A model generated the notes under the pieces. It made no database searches, had not been told where the DNA came from, and was given only the letters and a program-made list of their open reading frames with translations. DNA of 64,000 nt from Deltaproteobacteria bacterium UBA6601 (GTDB lineage: Bacteria; Myxococcota_A; UBA796; UBA9615), in assembly GCA_002433485.1 (NCBI GenBank), contig DJIF01000021.1:1-64000 (forward strand). The letters run 5' to 3'. How positions within the stretch are numbered: the first letter of the stretch is position 1; each line of letters starts with the position of its first letter. Position numbers and translations under genes: made by a program. Below, piece by piece: positions 38,857 to 46,724 of the stretch.

Positions 38857-41504
38857 GAGAATGCGGCGCCCACCATCTCGTAGGCCTTCTCGAGGGCCTC
38901 GGGAATCCGCTCGGGGTGCTTTCCTCCGGCCTGTGCCATGTCGGCCCTGCCGCCACCCTTACCGCCAACAACGCCCGCCAGTTCGCGAACCAAGTCTCCG
39001 GCTCGAATCCGATCGGTCAGGTCGCTGCTGATCTTGACCAATAGGGTTGCTTTGCCTTTGTTTCTAGCCGCAAGGACCACGACTCCCCGGCCCAGTTTTT
39101 CGAGCATGAGGTCGCTGTGGCCGCGGAGCTCTTTGGCCTCAACGTCCTCAAGCTCAAGTGCCAACACCGGCACCCCTGCGATTTCCCTCGCCTCTGGACT
39201 CTTGCCGCTGTTGCCTCCGGAGATCAGCTTCTGCTTGAGCTCTTCAACCTGTCGCTGCAGAGCCTTGCGCTCCCCGAGTAGTCGTTCCACGCGAGCTTGA
39301 ACCTCATCTCGGCCTGACTTGAGCACCCCGGCGATCTCAGTGCGCTCCCGGTCGAGATCACGCAGGTAACGGAAGGCTCCTGCGCCAGTGATCGCTTCAA
39401 TGCGGCGCACTCCAGAGGCAATGCCGGCCTCCGAGGTGATCTTGAGTAAGCCGATCTCACCTGTGGCCTGACAGTGGGTCCCGCCGCAGAGTTCCGTGGA
39501 GAACCCGGGGACCTTAACCACCCGTACCTCATCGCCGTATTTCTCACCGAACAGGGCCATCGCCCCAGACTCAAGTGCGCCGTCCATGTCCGTGTGAAAA
39601 ACAGTAACCGGGCTATTCGCGAGGATTTCAGCGTTAACTTTATCCTCGATGGTGTCCAGTACCTGCGCAGTGATGGCTTCAAAGTGGCTGAAGTCAAAGC
39701 GCAGTCGGTCTGCTTCGACCAGCGAACCTTTCTGTTGCACGTGGTTACCGAGCAACTCGCGGAGCGCTGCGTGTAGCAGATGGGTGGCGGTGTGGTTGCG
39801 CATGATCGCCGCTCTTCGGATGCGGTCGACCTTTAGCTGCACTTGTTGACCGATCTGTAGCTGTCCCTCGGTCACCTCTCCCTGGTGGAAGAAGACCTGT
39901 CCGGCAGGTTTGACACAGTCTCTAATCAGGACCCTGGCACCTGTCGTCTCCAGCCATCCGGCGTCGCCGATCTGGCCACCGGACTCTGCGTAGAACGGGG
40001 TTGAGCTGGTGACGATCTCGACTTGCTGGCCCTGCCCGACCTGCTGAACTGAAACGCCGTCCACTAGTAGCGCAGTGACCTCCGCTTCCGACTCGGTGTG
40101 TTCGTAGCCGAGGAAGCCGGTACTACCACTCTGCTCAAGCTGGAGGTAGGCCTCTGCAACGGCGCTTTCTCCGGAGCCCTTCCAGGAAGCGCGGCTTCGC
40201 TCCTTTTGCTTTGCCATCTGCTCGCGGTAGCCGTCCATGTCGACTGTGCAGGACCGCTCCGCGGCGATGATTCCGGTGAGGTCCGGGGGGAAACCGAAGG
40301 TGTCGTGCAGCTCGAAGACGGTCTCGCCGGGCAGGCAGTCCTGCTTGCGTTTAGAGAGCTGTGTGAAGGCCTCGTCGAGTAGAGCAAGACCTTTGTCGAG
40401 GGTCAGTCGAAAGGCCTGCTCTTCAGTGCTGATCACCTTGAGAATGAAGTCTCTCCTGGCTTTCAGTTCAGGATAGGTGGCGGCCATGTCATCAATGACC
40501 TTGGCTGAGGTCTGCGCCATGAAGGCTTGGTTTATTCCTAACTTGACCCCGTGCCGGATTGCTCGCCTCAGAATCCGTCGCAGCACGTAGCCACGCTCCT
40601 CATTGGATGGCATCACCCCGTCACCGACCAGGAAGGCGGCTGCACGGCTGTGGTCGGCGATCACTCGTAGGCTGATGTCGGTCTCGGTTGCGGTGCCGTA
40701 GCGGTGTCCGCAGATGGAGCTGGCGAGCTCGATGACGGACTGGAACTCTGCCAGCTCCCAGTTGCTTTTGAAACCTTGGGTGATCGCCGCAATGCGCTCA
40801 AGGCCCATGCCGGTATCAACTGAGGGGCGGGGCAGTGGTCGCTCCCGGTTTTCGCCATTCTCCAGGTAGCGCTCGAACTGCATGAAGACGAGGTTCCAGA
40901 TCTCCATGTAGCGACCGGCGTCGTGACCGAAGCCCCATGGGTCAGGCTCATTGTCCGGGACAAAGTTGTCCTGGAGGTCCCAGTGGATCTCGGTGCATGG
41001 CCCGCACGGCCCGATAGGGCCCATGGACCAGAAGTTGTCCTTTTCCCCGCAGCGACCAATCCGGCTTGGCTCAATTCCAAGCTCCTTCCACAGCTCGGCA
41101 CTCTCCTCATCGTTCTCAAATACGGTAATCAGGAGACGATCTGCAGGCAGTTCCAGCCGCTCGGTGAGGAATTCCCAAGCGTAAGCGATGGCTTCGCGCT
41201 TGAAGTAGTCGCCAAAGGAAAAGTTTCCGAGCATTTCGAACAGGGTGTGGTGTCGAGCGGTGACCCCTACGTTCTCAAGGTCATTGTGCTTGCCCGATAC
41301 CCGCATGCACTTCTGGACTGTAGTAGCTCTGGAGTACGGCCGTTTTTCGGCGCCGACGAAGACATCTTTGAACTGCACCATTCCGGCATTAACAAAGAAC
41401 AGGCTCGGGTCGTTTGCTGGTACCAGCGATGAGCTGGCCAGGGCGGTGTGCTCTTTGCTCTCGAAGAAGTCGAGAAAGGCGCGACGAAGTTCTGCGGCTC
41501 TCAT
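38853..41504 (-). CDS. alaS: Alanine-tRNA ligase
   Basis: AlaRS charges tRNA-Ala and edits mischarged serine or glycine. The 883-residue protein, usual length, begins with the class II synthetase core (LRRAFLDFFESKEHTALASSSLVP and GMVQFKDVFVG). The editing domain has the metal motifs HTATHLLHAAL and CGGTHCQATGEIG. The C-Ala domain ends with a Gly-rich GGKGGGRADMAQAGG. The ATG at 41504 lies 37 bases downstream of the pilT stop. Confidence 0.97.
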   Translation of the reverse strand: MRAAELRRAFLDFFESKEHTALASSSLVPANDPSLFFVNAGMVQFKDVFVGAEKRPYSRATTVQKCMRVSGKHNDLENVGVTARHHTLFEMLGNFSFGDYFKREAIAYAWEFLTERLELPADRLLITVFENDEESAELWKELGIEPSRIGRCGEKDNFWSMGPIGPCGPCTEIHWDLQDNFVPDNEPDPWGFGHDAGRYMEIWNLVFMQFERYLENGENRERPLPRPSVDTGMGLERIAAITQGFKSNWELAEFQSVIELASSICGHRYGTATETDISLRVIADHSRAAAFLVGDGVMPSNEERGYVLRRILRRAIRHGVKLGINQAFMAQTSAKVIDDMAATYPELKARRDFILKVISTEEQAFRLTLDKGLALLDEAFTQLSKRKQDCLPGETVFELHDTFGFPPDLTGIIAAERSCTVDMDGYREQMAKQKERSRASWKGSGESAVAEAYLQLEQSGSTGFLGYEHTESEAEVTALLVDGVSVQQVGQGQQVEIVTSSTPFYAESGGQIGDAGWLETTGARVLIRDCVKPAGQVFFHQGEVTEGQLQIGQQVQLKVDRIRRAAIMRNHTATHLLHAALRELLGNHVQQKGSLVEADRLRFDFSHFEAITAQVLDTIEDKVNAEILANSPVTVFHTDMDGALESGAMALFGEKYGDEVRVVKVPGFSTELCGGTHCQATGEIGLLKITSEAGIASGVRRIEAITGAGAFRYLRDLDRERTEIAGVLKSGRDEVQARVERLLGERKALQRQVEELKQKLISGGNSGKSPEAREIAGVPVLALELEDVEAKELRGHSDLMLEKLGRGVVVLAARNKGKATLLVKISSDLTDRIRAGDLVRELAGVVGGKGGGRADMAQAGGKHPERIPEALEKAYEMVGAAFS

Positions 41505-41541
41505 AGCTTTTCGGTCCTGGGCGGGCGTGGGTTATGCGAGC

Positions 41542-42630
41542 TTAATAGCTGGTGGAACTGGCGACGACTCCGCTCATCCTCAAAGCGAGGTCGTCAGCGT
41601 TACTTGCGAACAGAAGAGCGTCGTCATAGGAGATCAGGCCCGTCTCGTAAAGGTTATGGAGGCTCTGATCGAAGGTTTGGCAGCCATAGGCAGCGGCGCC
41701 GCGGGCTATCGCATCGGAGATGTCGCGCATTTTCGCCTCATTCTCGATGGACTCGCGAATCTGCCCTTTGTTCACCAGTACCTCGACTGCCGGCACCCTA
41801 CCGCGGCCGTCAGCTAGTGGAACCAGCCGCTGAGAGACGACTGCTCGAAGCAGGCTGCCCAGCTGTAGACGCAGTCGGCTCTGCTGATACGGCGGAAAAA
41901 GGGATGTTATCCGGTTCAGGGTCTCTGCCGCACCGATCGTGTGTAGGGTCGAGATCACCAGATGTCCGGTCTCGGCTGCTGCTAGCGCAACTTCGATGGT
42001 TTCCGCATCGCGCATCTCTCCCACAAGGATTACATCTGGGTCCTGCCGCAGTGCGGCACGAAGAGCGCCGCTGAAGCTCGTTGTGTCGCTGCCCACTTCC
42101 CGTTGCGTTACTACACAGCCTTGGTCTCGGTGCATGAATTCGATGGGGTCCTCGATGGTGAGGATGTGTGCAGTCCGGTGCTTATTGATGTAGTCGACAA
42201 GGGCTGCCAGCGTGGTCGACTTACCGCTGCCGGTTGCTCCAGTGACCAGGATCAGTCCCCGGCGCTCAGCAGCTATGAACTCGAGGACCTTGGGCAGGTG
42301 CAGTTCGTCGAACACCGGAACTCGCGATGGGATCACGCGAAAAACCAGTGCCAGGGTGAGGCGTTGCCTGAAGACGTTGACTCGAAACCGGCCGAGACCT
42401 CTTACTCCGTAGCCGAGGTCAAGCTCCATTTCTGCGCTGAAACGTTCCTTCTGCTCTCTGTTCATCAGTTGAGCAGCGACGTTGAGAGTGTCGTCAGGGC
42501 TCAGCTTGGTGGCCCCTTGCAGGGCCACCATCTGGCCGGAGATACGAAGCATCGGAGGAAGGCCGGCGCGCAGATGAATGTCGCTCGCGCCTAGCTGAAC
42601 TCCCTGGCTCAGGATCTGATCGAGTTCCAC
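41542..42630 (-). CDS. pilT: Type IV pilus retraction ATPase PilT
   Basis: PilT powers pilus retraction, needed for twitching motility and, in many bacteria, for DNA uptake. The 362-residue protein has Walker A VTGATGSGKSTTLAALVD, the Asp box with ILTIEDPIEFMH, Walker B DVILVGEMRDAET, and the His box GHLVISTLHTIGAAET. A PilT-type C-terminus with MRDISDAIARG is present, distinguishing it from PilB. It lies between recA and alaS on the same strand. Confidence 0.95.
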   Translation of the reverse strand: MELDQILSQGVQLGASDIHLRAGLPPMLRISGQMVALQGATKLSPDDTLNVAAQLMNREQKERFSAEMELDLGYGVRGLGRFRVNVFRQRLTLALVFRVIPSRVPVFDELHLPKVLEFIAAERRGLILVTGATGSGKSTTLAALVDYINKHRTAHILTIEDPIEFMHRDQGCVVTQREVGSDTTSFSGALRAALRQDPDVILVGEMRDAETIEVALAAAETGHLVISTLHTIGAAETLNRITSLFPPYQQSRLRLQLGSLLRAVVSQRLVPLADGRGRVPAVEVLVNKGQIRESIENEAKMRDISDAIARGAAAYGCQTFDQSLHNLYETGLISYDDALLFASNADDLALRMSGVVASSTSY

Positions 42631-42703
42631 CTTTTTTGCCCCGCGCTTCTCGGGCCTCAGAGCTCAGGGAAGTGCGGGGCAAAGCGGCGAGGTTCCGTTC
42701 CGC

Positions 42704-43780
42704 TCAGGCCTCCGCGACCTGACCTGAGGCCATGAACTCCGAGCGCAAAGGAATGTCCCTTGCCTCGAACAACTTCGCCTCGATTTCCGCAGAAAACTTT
42801 GGATTTTCGAGCAGGAATTGGCGTGCCTGCTCTCGTCCCTGTCCCATGCGGTCGTCAGCGTAGGAATACCACGAACCGCTCTTGCGAATGAGGTTGTCAT
42901 CGACCGCCATGTCGAGGAGCTCTCCAGAGTGTGAGATCCCTTCCCCAAAGAGGATGTCGAACTCGCATTGCTGAAAGGGCGGTGCGACCTTGTTCTTGAC
43001 CACTTTGACGCGGGTTCGATTGCCAATTACCTGATCGCCTTGCTTGATTGAGCCGATGCGGCGGATATCAATGCGGACTGAGGAGTAGAATTTGAGGGCG
43101 CGGCCACCGGTTGTGGTCTCAGGGCTGCCAAACATGACCCCGATCTTCATTCGGATCTGATTGATGAAGATGACGATGGTATTGCTCTTGGCTACCACTG
43201 CGGTGAGCTTGCGCAGGGCTTGGCTCATCAGGCGCGCCTGGAGACCGGGCAGAGAATCCCCCATCTCACCTTCCAACTCAGCGCGCGGCACGAGTGCCGC
43301 GACAGAGTCGATGACGATGATGTCCAGGGCTCCGCTGCGGACCAGGGTCTCGCAGATTTCCAGGGCCTGCTCTCCGCAGTCTGGTTGGCTTACCAGCAGG
43401 TCGTCGGTCTGGACGCCGAGCTTGCGGGCGTAGCTCACATCAAGGGCGTGTTCAGCATCGATGAAGGCGGCGAGACCACCTGACTTCTGCGCCTGGGCAA
43501 TGCTCTGGAGGGTCAGGGTGGTCTTTCCTGAACTTTCGGGCCCGTAAATCTCAATGATTCGGCCCCGCGGCAGGCCCCCAATTCCGAGTGCGATGTCGAG
43601 GCCTAAAGAGCCGGTGGAGACCGCTTCCAGTTCGGCATTGAGGTTGCTGTCATCCCCCAGTCGCATGATCGCGCCCTTGCCATGGCTGCGTTCAATGCTG
43701 CTCATGGCCATATCGAGGGCTTCCTGACGCTTATCTCCGGTGACCGGTTGGGGGCTTGTGGGGGCGTTCTTTCGTTTCAT
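42704..43780 (-). CDS. recA: Recombinase RecA
   Basis: RecA promotes strand exchange and triggers LexA self-cleavage in the SOS response. The 358-residue protein has Walker A GPESSGKTTL, the FIDAEHALD stretch, LVSQPDCGEQALEI, and the L2-region NQIRMKIGVMFGSPETTTGG. I chose the ATG at 43780, with GGAG six bases upstream; a TTG two codons earlier is also in frame. An LexA-like palindrome lies upstream at 43856-43871. It follows cinA, as is common. Confidence 0.98.
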   Translation of the reverse strand: MKRKNAPTSPQPVTGDKRQEALDMAMSSIERSHGKGAIMRLGDDSNLNAELEAVSTGSLGLDIALGIGGLPRGRIIEIYGPESSGKTTLTLQSIAQAQKSGGLAAFIDAEHALDVSYARKLGVQTDDLLVSQPDCGEQALEICETLVRSGALDIIVIDSVAALVPRAELEGEMGDSLPGLQARLMSQALRKLTAVVAKSNTIVIFINQIRMKIGVMFGSPETTTGGRALKFYSSVRIDIRRIGSIKQGDQVIGNRTRVKVVKNKVAPPFQQCEFDILFGEGISHSGELLDMAVDDNLIRKSGSWYSYADDRMGQGREQARQFLLENPKFSAEIEAKLFEARDIPLRSEFMASGQVAEA

Positions 43781-43855
43781 CTTCAACTCCAGGGGGTCCG
43801 TGTAGGAGAGTGCTAAGGGATGGGAAGGTTCAAGTGATGATGTAGGGAGGGTAAC

Positions 43856-43871
43856 CTGAACAGGAGTTCAG
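43856..43871 (-). promoter_or_regulatory. LexA-type SOS box upstream of recA
   Basis: CTGAAC-AGGA-GTTCAG is a perfect 16-base dyad 76 bases upstream of the recA ATG. With the next base it agrees at 15 of 17 positions with the Myxococcus LexA consensus that I recall (CTRHAMRYBYGTTCAGS). Two promoter layouts are possible on the minus strand: TTGAGC-N17-TACCCT (complements of 43871-43876 and 43848-43853) with the box in the spacer, or TTGATC-N17-AATACT (complements of 43920-43925 and 43897-43902) with the box just downstream of the start. Both suit repression by LexA. Confidence 0.65.
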
Positions 43872-43943
43872 CTCAACCACTTCCTTGCATGTTGAAAGTA
43901 TTTTCCTGGACGACTTTTTGATCAAGGTCTTCTTGAGACAGGT

Positions 43944-43962
43944 CGGGACGATTATTGTCCCG
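43944..43962 (-). terminator. Hairpin at cinA stop codon
   Basis: CGGGAC pairs with GTCCCG around a seven-base loop holding the cinA TAA. It lies between cinA and the recA promoter and may reduce read-through. The six-pair stem has no T-tract, so strength is uncertain. Confidence 0.3.
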
Positions 43963-45208
43963 CCCTAAGCAGCTGTCGTCGCAGCATGTCGAGCGCCAGT
44001 GACGCCGCACGAAGCCGGTTGCTGTTGCGGTCTCGGCGCAACTTGAAGCTTCGGACTCGGGTTCCGCTAGGGCCACATACGGCGATGCAGGTGCTACCCA
44101 CTGGCTTGGCAACGCTGCCACCGCCCGGGCCAGCGATGCCGGTGACCGCGATGCCCCACTCGGTGGACGCTGCGTTAAGCGCGCCTGTAGCCATTTCGAT
44201 GGCAGTCTCTTCGGATACGGCTCCGTGGCTCTTTAAGGTTGTTTCGCTGACTCCGAGGAGCTCGATCTTGGCTGCATTGGAGTAGGTCACAAAGCCCCGT
44301 TCCAACCAGCCAGAGCTTCCGGGGACGCTAACGCACATATGGCCGATGAGGCCGCCCGTGCACGACTCGGCGAGCGCGATGCGCTCGCCTCGTGTCAGCA
44401 GCAGCTTGCCTACACTCTCGGCCAGGCCGATGTCTTCAGACTCGGAGAATAGGTCTTTGCCAAGGCGCTGGCGGACTATATCGGCAGCCTCGTTCAGTTG
44501 TTGCTGTTCCGTGGCATCGGCGACCAGCTTGATCTGGTTTTCGGGCATGTGGGCACGAAAACCAAGGTTCACTGCCGGGAAGCGTTCAGGCAGATCGCCG
44601 AGCATGTCCTGCAGCTTGGACTCTCCTTTACCGAGGGTGCGAAAAACCAGTCTCAGTGGGGCCGGTGTCTGGAGCAGCGCCGCTGCTTCGGGTTCCACCT
44701 GCTGTCGCCACATTGCTTTCATCTCGCTGGGCACTCCCGGGAGAAACCAGCAGCGCCCCTGTTCGCCATGTTTAAGGCTGAAACCAGGGGCTGTGCCGAG
44801 CAGGTTCTCGATGAGTTGGCATCCCTCCGGAAGGATCGCCTGACGACGGTCGGATTGGGCCAGCTCTCGCCCGGCGGCGACGAAGCGTTGTGCGACCTGT
44901 TCCATTGCATCGGGGTAAAAGCTGAGCTGCTGATCAAATGCGAGGGCTGCTGCCTGTGCGGTGTGGTCGTCGTCGGTGGGACCCAGCCCGCCGGTGCAAA
45001 CCACCGCCTGTGCTCGTTCGCTGGCAAGTCGGAGAGCGCCGGCGATTTCTTCGATGTGATCGCCGGCTGTAATCACCCCGCGCACCCGGAAGCCGATTCG
45101 AGTCAGCCGGTCGCAGAGGAAGTTGGCATTCGTGTCGATCGTCTGTCCGGTGAGGATCTCCTCACCCTGGCTCACGATGAAGGCTGACTGTTGTAGGGAA
45201 TCGACCAT
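43952..45208 (-). CDS. cinA: CinA-family nicotinamide-nucleotide amidase / competence-damage protein
   Basis: A 418-residue protein with the two usual CinA parts. The N-terminal MoCF-like domain has SQGEEILTGQTIDTNANFL and TGGLGPTDDDHTAQA. The C-terminal domain has GERIALAESCTGGLIGHMCVSVPGSSGWLERG and AVTGIAGPGGGSVAKPVG, the NMN deamidase region. I chose the ATG at 45208 over 45226. It precedes recA, the classic cinA-recA order; CinA recycles NMN made by ligase during DNA repair or uptake. It is divergent from ruvX. Confidence 0.93.
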   Translation of the reverse strand: MVDSLQQSAFIVSQGEEILTGQTIDTNANFLCDRLTRIGFRVRGVITAGDHIEEIAGALRLASERAQAVVCTGGLGPTDDDHTAQAAALAFDQQLSFYPDAMEQVAQRFVAAGRELAQSDRRQAILPEGCQLIENLLGTAPGFSLKHGEQGRCWFLPGVPSEMKAMWRQQVEPEAAALLQTPAPLRLVFRTLGKGESKLQDMLGDLPERFPAVNLGFRAHMPENQIKLVADATEQQQLNEAADIVRQRLGKDLFSESEDIGLAESVGKLLLTRGERIALAESCTGGLIGHMCVSVPGSSGWLERGFVTYSNAAKIELLGVSETTLKSHGAVSEETAIEMATGALNAASTEWGIAVTGIAGPGGGSVAKPVGSTCIAVCGPSGTRVRSFKLRRDRNSNRLRAASLALDMLRRQLLRAGQ

Positions 45209-45265
45209 GAGCAGCGATGCTATCATCCGCGAGCATGTTGGAAAGTTGGGTCCGTGGAGGAGTGG

Positions 45266-45676
45266 ATGCGCAGTCTGGGCCTTGACGTGGGAACGGTGAC
45301 CATCGGTATTGCCGTGTCGGATCCTCTGGGCATGTTCGCTCAGCCGGTGCGGACCCTCCGGCGCACCGGTCGGAAGGCGGACGTCGCGGAGATCGTTAGT
45401 CTGGTGCGGGAACGGGAGGTCGGCACTGTTGTGATCGGTTTGCCGCTGCGTACCGACGCGAGTGAGGGAGAATCAGCCAAGGAGGCTCGGCGGATGGCCG
45501 CGGCTCTGGCCGCGGCCTTGCCTGACATCCCCATGGTTCTTCAGGACGAGCGTTTTTCGACTGCTGAGGCGGAGCGGACCCTCATTGAGGGCGGCGTACG
45601 TCGCAAGAAGCGCAAGCAGGTTGTCGATCAGGTCGCCGCTGTCCTGATCTTGCAGAGCTGGTTGGACATTCAATGA
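45266..45676 (+). CDS. ruvX: Holliday junction resolvase-like protein RuvX (YqgF)
   Basis: A 136-residue RNase H-like protein; family members process 16S rRNA ends, and some resolve Holliday junctions. RSLGLDVGTVTIGIAVSDP carries the first Asp, VVIGLPLRTDASEG the middle motif, and DERFSTAEAERTL with VDQVAAVLIL the C-terminal Asp. I chose the ATG at 45266, with GGAGGAG just upstream. Its stop overlaps the mltG ATG (ATGA). Confidence 0.94.
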   Translation: MRSLGLDVGTVTIGIAVSDPLGMFAQPVRTLRRTGRKADVAEIVSLVREREVGTVVIGLPLRTDASEGESAKEARRMAAALAAALPDIPMVLQDERFSTAEAERTLIEGGVRRKKRKQVVDQVAAVLILQSWLDIQ

Positions 45677-46710
45677 GTCGATTCTTACGCATCCTTGCTG
45701 CATTGGGGGCTCTGCTAATGGTCTGTGGCCTGTTGGCGCTCGGCGGGCTCTATCTTGAAGCCAGAGATTTTCTGGATCAGCCTCCTAGCGAGGAGGAGCA
45801 GGAACGTATTCTGGTGATTGAGCGAGGTAGCGGTCCGCAGGCGGTATCCCGGCTGCTTGCTGACAACGGGGTGGTCCGTGACGCAGATTATTTCACGCTG
45901 TATCTGCGTTACCGAAAAGCCGCTTCCCAGCTGCGAGCTGGGCAGTTCCGATTCTCTACTGGCATGCTGCCAGAGCAGGTGCTGGAGGTGTTGGTCTCAG
46001 CTCGGGAGGTGACCTGGCCGGTGACCTTTCCCGAAGGTCTGCGCATCGAGGAGATGGCGAGGCGGGTGGAAGCGGCCGGCTTCGGCTCGGCTTCGGCTTA
46101 CAGCTCGCTGGCCCGGGATCCCCAGTTCATTGCTTCGTTGGACCTGGGCATGGAGCCGCCGCCACCGACCCTTGAGGGCATCCTGATCCCTAACACTTAT
46201 GCGCTGCGGTCGGGCACTACTGAGCGTCAGGTCATCGAGGCGCAGGTTCAGCGTTTCCGACAGCTCTGGGACGAGCGGCGCCGAGCTCGGGCGGCGGAGC
46301 TCGGTATGAGTCCTTATGAGGTAATGGTCTTGGCGAGTGTGGTGGAGAAAGAGACCGGCCGGGCGGACGAGCGCCCCCACATAGCCAGTGTCTTCCATAA
46401 CCGCTTGCAGAAGAACATGCGATTGGAGAGCGATCCGACCATCATTTACGGGCTGGAGGACTACGATGGTGATATCCGCAAACGTGACATTCGCAAGCCT
46501 CATCCCTGGAACACCTATGTGATTCGTGGTCTGCCGCCAACGCCGATTGCCGGTGCCGGAGTGGCCGCCATTGATGCAGTGCTCTGGCCGCTGCAGACCA
46601 AGGACTTGTTCTTTGTCTCTCGCAATGACGGTAGTCATCATTTCTCCGAGACCTATGCCGAGCATGCCCGGATGGTGAATCGGTACCAGCGCCGCCGGAG
46701 GGGGCGCTGA
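45673..46710 (+). CDS. mltG: Endolytic murein transglycosylase MltG
   Basis: MltG (YceG) cuts nascent glycan strands in the periplasm and helps terminate peptidoglycan polymerisation. The 345-residue protein has one N-terminal transmembrane helix, a LysM-like segment (VIERGSGPQAVSRLLADNGVV), and the catalytic region ASVVEKETGRADERPHIASVFHNRL, with the Glu in VEKE. DPTIIYGL and NTYVIRGLPPTPIAGAG follow. It overlaps ruvX, a common pairing. Confidence 0.95.
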   Translation: MSRFLRILAALGALLMVCGLLALGGLYLEARDFLDQPPSEEEQERILVIERGSGPQAVSRLLADNGVVRDADYFTLYLRYRKAASQLRAGQFRFSTGMLPEQVLEVLVSAREVTWPVTFPEGLRIEEMARRVEAAGFGSASAYSSLARDPQFIASLDLGMEPPPPTLEGILIPNTYALRSGTTERQVIEAQVQRFRQLWDERRRARAAELGMSPYEVMVLASVVEKETGRADERPHIASVFHNRLQKNMRLESDPTIIYGLEDYDGDIRKRDIRKPHPWNTYVIRGLPPTPIAGAGVAAIDAVLWPLQTKDLFFVSRNDGSHHFSETYAEHARMVNRYQRRRRGR

Positions 46711-46724
46711 TTGGGATTCTGGCT

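Noticed and set aside
43808..43816. GAGTGCTAA, an exact half of the CIRCE heat-shock element, in the recA leader
   Set aside because: The second half is absent at the required nine-base spacing.
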